This document shows, piece by piece, positions 19,630 to 26,417 of a stretch of 33,604 nucleotides of DNA. The position numbers and the translations under genes are program-made. The notes under the pieces are model-generated. The model did not search any database. It saw only the letters and a program-made list of their open reading frames with translations, and was not told where the DNA came from. Each line of letters begins with the position of its first letter. Positions within the stretch are counted from its first letter, which is position 1. Source of the DNA: Candidatus Lustribacter telmatis (GTDB lineage Bacteria > Vulcanimicrobiota > Vulcanimicrobiia > Vulcanimicrobiales > Vulcanimicrobiaceae); contig PLRU01000022.1 of the NCBI GenBank assembly GCA_003164045.1, forward strand, positions 1,166 through 34,769, read 5' to 3'.

Positions 19630-21278
19630 ATAGACAAGCGATCGTCGGCCTTTTCACGCTCTTCGGATTGGCGGCGCTCTTCGGCGCGTTCTTGGTGCTG
19701 GCCAACGTCGGAACCGGCGGCCGCTACCAAACCGCCGTCCACTTCAAATCGGCGGCCGGCTTACACAAGGGTGCGCTGGTCTATGAAAGCGGCGTTATCG
19801 TCGGCGTGGTCGACCAGACGCGCCTGCTGCCCGAAGATTTCACGGTCGACATCGTCATGGCGATCAACAACGGCGTCGACATCCCGCGCGACTCGCGGTT
19901 TCTCATCGCCGCACCGCTGACCGGCGACGCGACGGTCGAAATCGTGCCCCCCGCGGCGCCGCCGCGGCCGGTGGGCTTGGTTGGACCGACGCCCGTTCCG
20001 CAGACCATCGCGCTCTTGCCGCGGGAGGTGCTGCCGATCGAACAACAGCCCCAAGGCACGAATCCGGCCACGATCGGCGATCTGCTCGAACAGGGCCAGG
20101 GCGAAGTGCACCGGCTCGACCGCATGCTGGCGCAACTCGAAGTCAGCGAACCGAAACTCCTCTCTTCGCTGCAGTCCGCCCTCAACAATGCGAACGACCT
20201 GACGAGTCAAGGCAGCAAACGGCTCTATCGCCTCGCCGACCGGCTCGACGCACTCACGCTCACGCTGCAAGTTGCCATGGATGCCGGCAGCAAAAACCTC
20301 GTCGACCTGACGGGCCAGCTCGACGGCGACGTGCGCCGCAACGGCGGCAACGTCGACACGATGCTCTCGATGCTCAGCAAGGCGTCAGTCGCGCTCAACC
20401 AGACGATCGACCAGGTCCGCGATCTGGCGTCCAACCCGCAAGTGCATCAGAACTTGCTCGATACGACGAAGGGCCTCGCCCAAACGGCGACCACCATCGG
20501 GCAGATGACGCAAGACCTGCGCAACGTCACCGGCAACCCGCAAACCCAAGCGCAACTGCGCGACACGATCGCCAACACCGACGCCGCCACCCAGAAGCTC
20601 AACTCGCTGCTGCGGTCGCTTGGCGCAAGCAGCAGCGTCTACGGCGTCGATGCCGGCGCGACACCCGCACCGGCCCCGGGCGCTGCAGGCAGCGGCACGA
20701 CGCGCGCCGCGGGCGCAGCCGGCGCCCTCGGCGGCGGCGTCTCCGGCGGTACGATCGCCGGCACGCCGAACGCGGCGAGTCCGACGGTCGCAACCACACC
20801 CGAAAACTTCAAGAGCCGGATCGGCGCCGTCGCCCGCAACCTGCTGGCGATTCAAGTGCGCTTGAGCGAACTCGATGCCTACCAGCCGAATTCGATCTCG
20901 CAGCCGCTGCTGCAGACGAGCCAGCGCGGTCCGCAGAGCGACGTCAACGCGTTCATCCTGCCTAGCGGAAAAACGTCGCTGTTCCTCGGCGCGAACGATA
21001 TCGGCACGCCGCAAACCAGTTGGAACGTTGCGGTCAAAGAAAACGTCGCGCCGCACTTGTACGTCGGCGGCGGCGTGCTCTATTCCAATCTCGGCGCGAT
21101 GGTGCAGTACAACCCCGGCGTGCTCGGCTTCGAGGCACGGCTCTACGATCCGCAGTTCCCGACGCTCGATGCATATGGGAACCTCAACCTCACCAAAGGC
21201 GTGCAGCTTTTCGGCGGCGAGCGCGACATCACGCACAACGGCCGGCGTACGGTGTTCGGTCTCCAGCTGCAGTTTTGA
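19626..21278 (+). CDS. mlaD: MlaD/MCE-domain protein with barrel-like C-terminus
   Basis: MCE proteins form hexameric lipid-conducting channels in the periplasm. Domain order: an N-terminal membrane anchor (about 6-27); an MCE domain (about 33-108, with KSAAGLHKGALVYESGVIVGVV); a Pro-rich spacer (109-150); a long helical region (about 150-335), likely the tunnel-forming coil; an Ala/Gly/Pro-rich linker (about 340-392); a short helix; then about 110 residues (438-550) rich in alternating hydrophobic and polar beta-strands, ending VFGLQLQF. The terminal Phe with alternating residues resembles the signal for outer-membrane barrel assembly. At 550 aa it is far longer than Gram-negative MlaD (~180 aa). 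Related MlaD-barrel fusions are known in Veillonella, where they are proposed to bridge both membranes. Confidence 0.88.
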   Translation: MNRQAIVGLFTLFGLAALFGAFLVLANVGTGGRYQTAVHFKSAAGLHKGALVYESGVIVGVVDQTRLLPEDFTVDIVMAINNGVDIPRDSRFLIAAPLTGDATVEIVPPAAPPRPVGLVGPTPVPQTIALLPREVLPIEQQPQGTNPATIGDLLEQGQGEVHRLDRMLAQLEVSEPKLLSSLQSALNNANDLTSQGSKRLYRLADRLDALTLTLQVAMDAGSKNLVDLTGQLDGDVRRNGGNVDTMLSMLSKASVALNQTIDQVRDLASNPQVHQNLLDTTKGLAQTATTIGQMTQDLRNVTGNPQTQAQLRDTIANTDAATQKLNSLLRSLGASSSVYGVDAGATPAPAPGAAGSGTTRAAGAAGALGGGVSGGTIAGTPNAASPTVATTPENFKSRIGAVARNLLAIQVRLSELDAYQPNSISQPLLQTSQRGPQSDVNAFILPSGKTSLFLGANDIGTPQTSWNVAVKENVAPHLYVGGGVLYSNLGAMVQYNPGVLGFEARLYDPQFPTLDAYGNLNLTKGVQLFGGERDITHNGRRTVFGLQLQF

Positions 21279-21979
21279 TTCCGATCGGGGACAACCGGCG
21301 GCTGCCGATCGTTCCATTCGTCGTCTACCTGCTGATCGCGCTTAACGTCTTCGTCTTCATCCAAGAGATCCAAGCGCCCGATATCGACCATTTCATCGAT
21401 CTCTTTGCGACGATCCCCTACGACATCACCCACAATGTCGTGCTGCCGGCGCCGAGCCCCCCGCTTCCGGCGCTCACCATTCTCAGCGCGATGTTCTTGC
21501 ACGCGAGCTTCCTGCACATCGCGTTCAACATGCTCTTTCTCTTCGTGTTCGGACCGGTCATCGAGTACGCGTGCGGACACCTCCGTTTTGCGCTGCTCTA
21601 CGTGCTCTGCGGCGTTGCCGGAGGCGTTGCGCAGGTCGTGATCGGACCCGGTAGTCACGTGCCCGAGCTCGGGGCCTCCGGAGCGATCGCCGGGATTCTC
21701 GGCGCCTACATCGTCAGCTATCCGGCCGCGCGCATCAACACGATCGTCCCGATCGGCTGCTTTCCGCTGTTTTTGCGGCTGCCCGCCGTGATCGTGATCG
21801 GCATTTGGGCGGCGATCCAGTTCACCAACGGCTTCGGTACGCTCTCGGCGCGCCTGGCGACCGCAACCGACGGCACGGCGTATTTCGCGCACATCGGCGG
21901 CTTTAGTTTCGGCGTGCTGGCGATTGGGTTATTCCGCCGCCGCGACACGGGAACGCCGGGCCCGCGAGGGTATACCTAG
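21275..21979 (+). CDS. Rhomboid-family intramembrane serine protease
   Basis: Rhomboids cleave membrane helices of substrates within the bilayer. From TTG 21275, which overlaps the mlaD stop, the product is 234 aa with about six hydrophobic segments. The oxyanion-side HASFLHIAFNML motif (His81, Asn85) precedes GASGAIAG, whose Ser135 is the nucleophile. AHIGG with His206 completes the dyad, so the enzyme is probably active. The open frame upstream of 21275 lies inside mlaD and shows no rhomboid features, which fixes the start. The substrate is unknown. The next gene starts four bases later. Confidence 0.92.
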   Translation: MIPIGDNRRLPIVPFVVYLLIALNVFVFIQEIQAPDIDHFIDLFATIPYDITHNVVLPAPSPPLPALTILSAMFLHASFLHIAFNMLFLFVFGPVIEYACGHLRFALLYVLCGVAGGVAQVVIGPGSHVPELGASGAIAGILGAYIVSYPAARINTIVPIGCFPLFLRLPAVIVIGIWAAIQFTNGFGTLSARLATATDGTAYFAHIGGFSFGVLAIGLFRRRDTGTPGPRGYT

Positions 21980-21982
21980 GGC

Positions 21983-22888
21983 ATGCGGATCGGCATCATC
22001 GGCGCCGGAGCACTCGGAACGCTCTTCGGGTACCGTCTTGCGCAAGATAACGACGTCTCGATGCTCGAGATCCGGCCCGACGTCGTCGCGGCGATTCGCG
22101 AGCAGGGTCTCGGCAGCGCCGGCGGCGCGGCCCGGCGGCGCGTCGCGATTTCGTCGTCGGCACGCGAGCTCTTTGCCTCGCAAGTACTGTTCCTCTTTGT
22201 GCGCGCGACCGACACGATGCGCGCGCTGCGTCCGTTCGTAAACGAACTCGATCCGTCGTGCGTGATCGTGTCGCTGCAGAACGGTGTCTCGAACGAAGAT
22301 GCCGTGAAGGCGTCGCTCGGCGGCAACGTGGCCTTAGTGCTCGGCGCAACGACCGAATCGGCGCTCACGCTGGCGCCGGGCACGGCAGCCCCCGTCGGCG
22401 GGGGGACGACGATCGTCGGGCCCGGCGGCGCGTCGCCCGAGGTATGCGCCCGGATTGCGCGCCTGCTGAGCGAGGCCGGGATGCCGGTATCCGTGGCATA
22501 CGACATCCGCCCGCATCTGTGGGGCAAACTGATCGCCAATGCTGCGATCAATCCCGTGGCCGCGTTGCTCGACCGGCCGAACGGCGTCGTGCTCTCCGAT
22601 GCGAGTGCCGGCGAACTCGCGCGGTCGCTCGCCCAGGAGGCCGCGACGGTCGCAAGCGCCATGCGCATCGCGTTGCCGTTTAACGATCCGTGGAGTTACG
22701 TGCGCTCGATCGTGGAACAGACATCCGACCACTACAATTCGATGGTATTCGATCTGCAGCATGGCGTGCTGACCGAGAACGATCACATCAACGGCGCGGT
22801 CGTGGCCGCCGGACGACGGGCGGCGGTGCCCACGCCGTACAACGAGACGATGTTCCGGTTGATCCGGGCGCGCGAAGGAGTTCGATGA
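21983..22888 (+). CDS. Ketopantoate reductase family protein (PanE-like)
   Basis: The 301-aa protein has the N-terminal NADP-binding loop GIIGAGALGTLFG, the VSLQNGV segment, and the C-terminal domain with WGKLIANAAINPVAALLDRPNG (catalytic Lys region) and TENDHINGAVVAAGRRAAVPTPYN (conserved Glu, and the end of the substrate pocket). True PanE reduces 2-dehydropantoate to pantoate for coenzyme A synthesis. No panB or panC is nearby and the next gene is a Rieske oxygenase, so a different 2-oxo acid substrate is also possible. The TGA overlaps the ATG of the oxygenase. Confidence 0.88.
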   Translation: MRIGIIGAGALGTLFGYRLAQDNDVSMLEIRPDVVAAIREQGLGSAGGAARRRVAISSSARELFASQVLFLFVRATDTMRALRPFVNELDPSCVIVSLQNGVSNEDAVKASLGGNVALVLGATTESALTLAPGTAAPVGGGTTIVGPGGASPEVCARIARLLSEAGMPVSVAYDIRPHLWGKLIANAAINPVAALLDRPNGVVLSDASAGELARSLAQEAATVASAMRIALPFNDPWSYVRSIVEQTSDHYNSMVFDLQHGVLTENDHINGAVVAAGRRAAVPTPYNETMFRLIRAREGVR

Positions 22889-24237
22889 AAAGTTCGCCGG
22901 CGGAAAACGGCTTCGATCGTCTGGTCGACGCGGTCAACGGAACGATTAGCCGCGAGCTGTTCGTGAGCGACGACGTCCACCGCGCCGAGCAAGAACACTT
23001 GTTCAGCCGCGCGTGGCTGTTCGTCGGCCACGAGAGCCAGATACCGAATCCGGGCGATTTCTTCACCTCGCGGATGGGAGAAGAATCGGTCATTCTATGC
23101 CGCGACCGCGCGCACAAAATCCACGTTTTTCTCAACACGTGCCGGCATCGCGGCATGAAAGTCTGCCGCTACGACGAGGGCAACACGCCGCTGCTGACCT
23201 GCCCCTACCACGCCTGGAGCTACTCGCTCGATGGGAAACTCGTCGGCGTTCCGATGTACAACAAGCTCTACGAAGGCGTCCTCGATCGCGACGCGTGGTC
23301 GCTCATCGAAGTGCCGCAACTGGCCAATTACAAGGGTGCGATGTTCGCCACGTGGGATCCGCTGGCGCCGCCGTTCGACGAATATCTCGGCGGTGCACGC
23401 GAGCATCTCGATCTCGTGCTCGATGCGCGCGACGGACGCGAAGGCGGCTCCGAAGTCATCGGCGGCATCCAAAAGTGGATTGTGCCGTCGAATTGGAAAT
23501 TCGGCACCGAGAACTTCATGGGCGACACGTATCACAACGTCAGTCACCGTTCGGTCGATCTGGTCGGAATAAGTCCGAACGCCCGCTCCGGGATGAAGGG
23601 CCGGCGTGCCGACGAGCTGCCCGGAACGCAGCACGTGTGGCTCAGTTATCCGCAGGGTCACGGCGTGCACAGTATGTTGTTGCCGGCCGAAAATTCGTAC
23701 GTGGAAGCATTTCGTGACGACCCCGAGGTCGAAGCGTACTTCCGGCGCTGCTACGAAGAGCGCAAAGCGCGCCTGGGCCCGGAGCGTTCGCGCTGGGTAG
23801 GGCTCGTCGGTTCGCTCTTTCCGAACCTCTCGTTCCACGGCCGTCAGCCGCGCTCGCTGTTCGTGTGGCATCCGCATGGCCCGCGCTCGATGGAAGTTTG
23901 GCGCTTTTACCTCGTCGATGCCGACGCGCCTGAGGTCGTAAAAGATTTCCTGCGCCACTACTACATGCGGTATTCGGGACCGGGCGGCATGACCGAGCAA
24001 GACGACATGGAAAATTGGAATTATGCGACCGCGGCGAGCAACGGCACGATCGCGCGGCGCTATCCGTACAACTACCAGCAGTCGATGCATGCCGGCGCCG
24101 AGGTGGCCCCAGGAACGATGCAAACGACGCAAATCAACGAGCAGAACAGTCGCGATTTCTACCGCCGCTGGGCCGATTACGTCGGCAATCGCGATTGGAA
24201 CGTGTTGCTGGGCCGCGACGCCGGAGTGAAACGCTGA
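22885..24237 (+). CDS. Rieske non-heme iron oxygenase, alpha subunit (ring-hydroxylating type)
   Basis: The 450-aa protein should insert oxygen into an aromatic or similar substrate, using electrons from an external reductase. The Rieske cluster ligands are C86-R-H88 and C106-P-Y-H109. The catalytic domain contains ENFMGDTYHNVSHRS, giving Asp214, His217 and His221. The two His are separated by three residues, whereas most alpha subunits have four. ATG 22885 is chosen because GAAGGAG lies just upstream; the frame is open further up but runs inside the panE-like gene. No beta subunit, ferredoxin or reductase gene is nearby. Two small paralogous genes follow with overlapping stops and starts. 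Confidence 0.92.
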   Translation: MKSSPAENGFDRLVDAVNGTISRELFVSDDVHRAEQEHLFSRAWLFVGHESQIPNPGDFFTSRMGEESVILCRDRAHKIHVFLNTCRHRGMKVCRYDEGNTPLLTCPYHAWSYSLDGKLVGVPMYNKLYEGVLDRDAWSLIEVPQLANYKGAMFATWDPLAPPFDEYLGGAREHLDLVLDARDGREGGSEVIGGIQKWIVPSNWKFGTENFMGDTYHNVSHRSVDLVGISPNARSGMKGRRADELPGTQHVWLSYPQGHGVHSMLLPAENSYVEAFRDDPEVEAYFRRCYEERKARLGPERSRWVGLVGSLFPNLSFHGRQPRSLFVWHPHGPRSMEVWRFYLVDADAPEVVKDFLRHYYMRYSGPGGMTEQDDMENWNYATAASNGTIARRYPYNYQQSMHAGAEVAPGTMQTTQINEQNSRDFYRRWADYVGNRDWNVLLGRDAGVKR

Positions 24238-24503
24238 TGGATTCGATCCAATATCTCGAGCGCGGCACGAAGATTTCGCTCGTTGGCGACGTGCCGGCGA
24301 AGGTGGAAGATAACCCGCGCGACGGCGCGTGGCTTGTGGCGCGCTTTTCGCACAGCAGTCCGGATCTTGCCGCCACCGGCGGCGAGCGTTTGCGCGCCGC
24401 CAACCGCAAAAGTGCGCACGGACTCACGTTCGTACGCGATCCGCAAACGCCCGACGTGCTCGTGATCGTGCACGCCGACGACATCCTAGGAGTACGGTCT
24501 TGA
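24237..24503 (+). CDS. Unknown small protein A of the NPRDG pair
   Basis: This 88-aa protein of unknown function starts at an ATG sharing its A with the oxygenase stop. Its sequence looks like a small beta-rich fold: LERGTKISLVG, KVEDNPRDGAWLVARF, then a more variable middle, and HADDILGVRS at the end. It is clearly related to the following gene. Shared elements are the LExG start, the NPRDGxWxVxR core, GER and ADDIL/ADDVL. It differs by a longer insert between GER and ADD. Coupling to a Rieske oxygenase suggests a structural or accessory role, but I cannot name a family. Confidence 0.7.
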   Translation: MDSIQYLERGTKISLVGDVPAKVEDNPRDGAWLVARFSHSSPDLAATGGERLRAANRKSAHGLTFVRDPQTPDVLVIVHADDILGVRS

Positions 24504-24733
24504 ATCCGAACGACACGCGTTTCGGCGGCGGCGACGAGCTGGTCGCGATCCAGGAACTGGAGGCCGGCGAGCGGGTCCGGCTGCGCGGCGGCATACTCGC
24601 CGAGGTCACGGAAAATCCTCGCGACGGCATGTGGATTGTGGTGCGTTATCTGGAAACGCCGGAGGGTCCGGTGGCCGGCGAGCGCATCGAAATGGCCGGG
24701 GCGGACGACGTTCTCGCACGGGTTGAAAAATAA
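24500..24733 (+). CDS. Unknown small protein B of the NPRDG pair
   Basis: This 77-aa paralogue of the preceding protein starts at TTG 24500, with AGGAG eight bases upstream; the TTG overlaps the previous stop. The core is LEAGERVRLRGGILAEV followed by TENPRDGMWIVVRY, then GERIEMAGADDVL. An N-terminal extension of about 19 residues (MNPNDTRFGGGDELVAIQE) is absent from copy A. No signal peptide, Cys or metal motif is visible. The three-gene set (oxygenase, A, B) probably forms the end of the rhomboid/PanE transcript, because a new promoter follows. Confidence 0.68.
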   Translation: MNPNDTRFGGGDELVAIQELEAGERVRLRGGILAEVTENPRDGMWIVVRYLETPEGPVAGERIEMAGADDVLARVEK

Positions 24734-24759
24734 CCGGAAAATCGAGAGGCCGTAGCCGA

Positions 24760-24777
24760 GTGTTTTCGCGAAAACAC
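24760..24777. promoter_or_regulatory. Perfect 18-bp palindrome upstream of the HU gene
   Basis: GTGTTTTCGCGAAAACAC is an uninterrupted two-fold symmetric sequence, nine bases per arm, centred 35-36 bp upstream of the HU -10 box. The lack of a loop fits a dimeric regulator site better than a terminator, and no T-run follows directly. It sits at or just above the expected -35 position, so binding there could activate or block the promoter. Confidence 0.5.
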
Positions 24778-24802
24778 CACTATACTTCGGTCGTTTTTTG
24801 CG

Positions 24803-24808
24803 TATAAT
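24803..24808 (+). promoter_or_regulatory. Promoter -10 box of the HU gene
   Basis: A perfect TATAAT follows a run of six T in the 122-base gap before HU. The -35 region about 17 bases upstream (near 24780) is poor (CTATAC), so the promoter may depend on an activator or on the A/T-rich upstream DNA. The transcript would begin near 24814-24816, leaving a leader of about 40 bases. Confidence 0.6.
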
Positions 24809-24818
24809 GACCGCGATA

Positions 24819-24847
24819 CGGCTAACAAAGCCGATTCGCTCAGCGAA
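24819..24847 (+). promoter_or_regulatory. Two small hairpins in the HU mRNA leader
   Basis: CGGCT (24819-24823) pairs with AGCCG (24829-24833) over a five-base loop, and TTCGC (24835-24839) pairs with GCGAA (24843-24847) over TCA. The second stem runs into the AAAGGA ribosome site (24846-24851) of HU. Such a leader could adjust translation, but stems of five pairs are short. Confidence 0.35.
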
Positions 24848-24855
24848 AGGAATCC

Positions 24856-25281
24856 ATGACGAAATCGGAATTGGCGAGAGTCCTCGCCGAAGACTTGGAG
24901 CTGCCGCGGCGGCAGGTGACCGAGTTGATCGAGGCGCTCCTCGACAAAATCACGGCGGTCCTGAAAACGGGCGACAAGGTTGCGCTCACGCCGTTCGGAC
25001 AATTCCGAATCCGCGACCGCGCGGCGCGCATCGCTCGTAATCCGCAGACCGGTGAACCGGTCAACGTCCCGGCCAAGCGCGTGCTGAAATTCACCGCCGG
25101 CCGCACCCTCAAGGAAGCCGTCGGTACGGCAAAGCGCGGCGGAGCGAAGAAGTCCGCTGCCAAGAAGTCGACGGCCAAGAAATCCGTTGCCAAGAAGGCG
25201 CCCGCGAAGAAAGCGGCCGTCAAGAAGGCACCGGCCAAAAAGGCCGCACCGGCACGTAAAGCCGCCAAGAAAAAGCGCTGA
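24856..25281 (+). CDS. HU-family DNA-binding protein with Lys/Ala-rich tail
   Basis: HU dimers bend and compact the chromosome. Residues 1-92 form a complete HU core: MTKSELARVLAEDL, TPFGQFRIRDR, and the DNA-intercalating arm tip RNPQTGEPV (61-69). Residues 93-141 are a histone H1-like tail of repeated AKK, PAKK and VKK units with no acidic residue. This layout is known from actinobacterial HU (HupB) and some other lineages, where the tail adds DNA affinity and is acetylated. AAAGGA stands upstream of the ATG. It has its own promoter and lies between two metabolic transcripts. Confidence 0.94.
   Translation: MTKSELARVLAEDLELPRRQVTELIEALLDKITAVLKTGDKVALTPFGQFRIRDRAARIARNPQTGEPVNVPAKRVLKFTAGRTLKEAVGTAKRGGAKKSAAKKSTAKKSVAKKAPAKKAAVKKAPAKKAAPARKAAKKKR
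25144..25275 (+). repeat. Degenerate short tandem repeats encoding the HU tail
   Basis: Units of roughly 12-15 bases around GCCAAGAAG recur here and encode the Ala-Lys-Lys pattern. Such repeats can slip during replication, so tail length may vary between strains. Confidence 0.6.
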
Positions 25282-25329
25282 TCCACTAGTGGATTTCCCG
25301 AGCCGCCCCGCGGGTTGGGCGGGCTCGGG
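25281..25329 (+). terminator. Palindrome and strong hairpin after HU
   Basis: A perfect 14-base palindrome (ATCCACTAGTGGAT, 25281-25294) begins at the last base of the HU stop codon. It is followed by a long GC hairpin in which CCCGAGCCGCCCC (25297-25309) pairs with GGGCGGGCTCGGG (25317-25329), with one bulge. No T-run follows, so it is not a classical intrinsic terminator; it may stop transcription weakly or protect the HU mRNA 3' end. Confidence 0.45.
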
Positions 25330-25352
25330 CGACAACGGAGGTCGCTGTCTCG

Positions 25353-26417
25353 ATGCTCGAATTCGGTTTCTTCGACACCTTCGGACGGGCAGAAAAGAGC
25401 GACCTCGCAGGCGCCTATGACGCACACATAGCAGCCGTACAACTCGCCGAGAACCTCGGCTACGGCTACTACTTTTTCATCGAGCACCAGAACGCCAAGT
25501 ATCCGGTGATCTCGTCCCCCAGCGTCTACCTCGCGGCCGTTGCGCGTGCCACCAGCACGATTCGCATCGGCGCTATGGTCTTCGCGGTGCCGTTTCACCA
25601 TCCGGTACGCTTGGCGCAAGATGCCGCGATGGTCGACCAGCTCTCGCGCGGGCGGCTGGAGTTTGCGATCGGTTACGGCACGCGCGCGCCGGAATTCGAT
25701 CCCTGGCATCTCGACTTCGGCAAACGGCGTGAAATCGGCGTTGAAGTGATCGAGGTGGTGCTCAAAGCCTGGGCCGGCGATACGCTCGATCACCACGGCA
25801 CGCACTTTCAGTTTACCGGCGCCTCGCCGCAGCCGCGGCCGTATCAGCAGCCGCACCCGCCGATGTGGATGGGGGCGCACAGCGAGACCTCGATGGACTA
25901 CGCCGCCGATATGAACTTCAACGTGGCGCAGAACCTCGATACCGAACCCGTTGCGACGGAGAAGTTCGCGTATTGGCGCAAAGCTTGGCATGCTCGCGGC
26001 CACGCCGGCGTGATGCCGCGCACGCTATTCGTCCGGCACGTCCACGTGGCCGAAACCGACGAGCAAGCGCGCGCGGAGGCGGAGCCGTTTCTACGCGAAG
26101 GCATTCTCGGCCAAGCCGGCGTGGCGCGCGCCGTATCGTTACGGCCCGACGAAAAGAACCCGGCCATGCTCGAGATCGCGCGCATCGCGCTCGAGACCTC
26201 GCGTTCGTACGATTTCTGGATCGACGAAGGTTTAGCGTTTATCGGCAGCCCCGAAACCGTCGCGCGCATGCTGCGCGAGCAGCAGGCCCGGATGGGCTAC
26301 GACATCTTTTGCGCGCACCACCAGATCACGTCGATGCCCAGCGACATGGCGCTACGCTCGCTGCGCCTCTTCGGCGAACACGTGATCCCCGCGTTCCGGA
26401 GCGCCGTCCCCGCCTAG
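25353..26417 (+). CDS. LLM-class flavin-dependent oxidoreductase (luciferase-like)
   Basis: The 354-aa protein belongs to the bacterial luciferase-like TIM-barrel group, which uses reduced FMN or F420 to oxygenate or oxidise small molecules. Recognisable parts are the N-terminal FGFFDTFGR strand, AENLGYGYYFFIEHQNA, the VARATSTIRIGAMVFAVPFHHPVRLAQDAAMVDQLSRGRLEFAIGYG block, and the PPMWMGAHS strand late in the barrel. The TIGR/Pfam subtype and substrate cannot be told. GGAGG precedes the ATG by about ten bases. Its TAG shares the CTAG tetramer with the stop of the convergent esterase. Confidence 0.92.
   Translation: MLEFGFFDTFGRAEKSDLAGAYDAHIAAVQLAENLGYGYYFFIEHQNAKYPVISSPSVYLAAVARATSTIRIGAMVFAVPFHHPVRLAQDAAMVDQLSRGRLEFAIGYGTRAPEFDPWHLDFGKRREIGVEVIEVVLKAWAGDTLDHHGTHFQFTGASPQPRPYQQPHPPMWMGAHSETSMDYAADMNFNVAQNLDTEPVATEKFAYWRKAWHARGHAGVMPRTLFVRHVHVAETDEQARAEAEPFLREGILGQAGVARAVSLRPDEKNPAMLEIARIALETSRSYDFWIDEGLAFIGSPETVARMLREQQARMGYDIFCAHHQITSMPSDMALRSLRLFGEHVIPAFRSAVPA

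Noticed and set aside
24760..24777. Palindrome as terminator of the Rieske operon
   Set aside because: It has no loop and no T-run right after it; the only T-run is 15 bases further on, inside the HU promoter. An operator is more likely, but a weak terminator cannot be fully excluded.
25144..25275. Short repeats considered as a CRISPR-like array
   Set aside because: They are degenerate codons for the Lys/Ala tail of HU, with no constant spacers.
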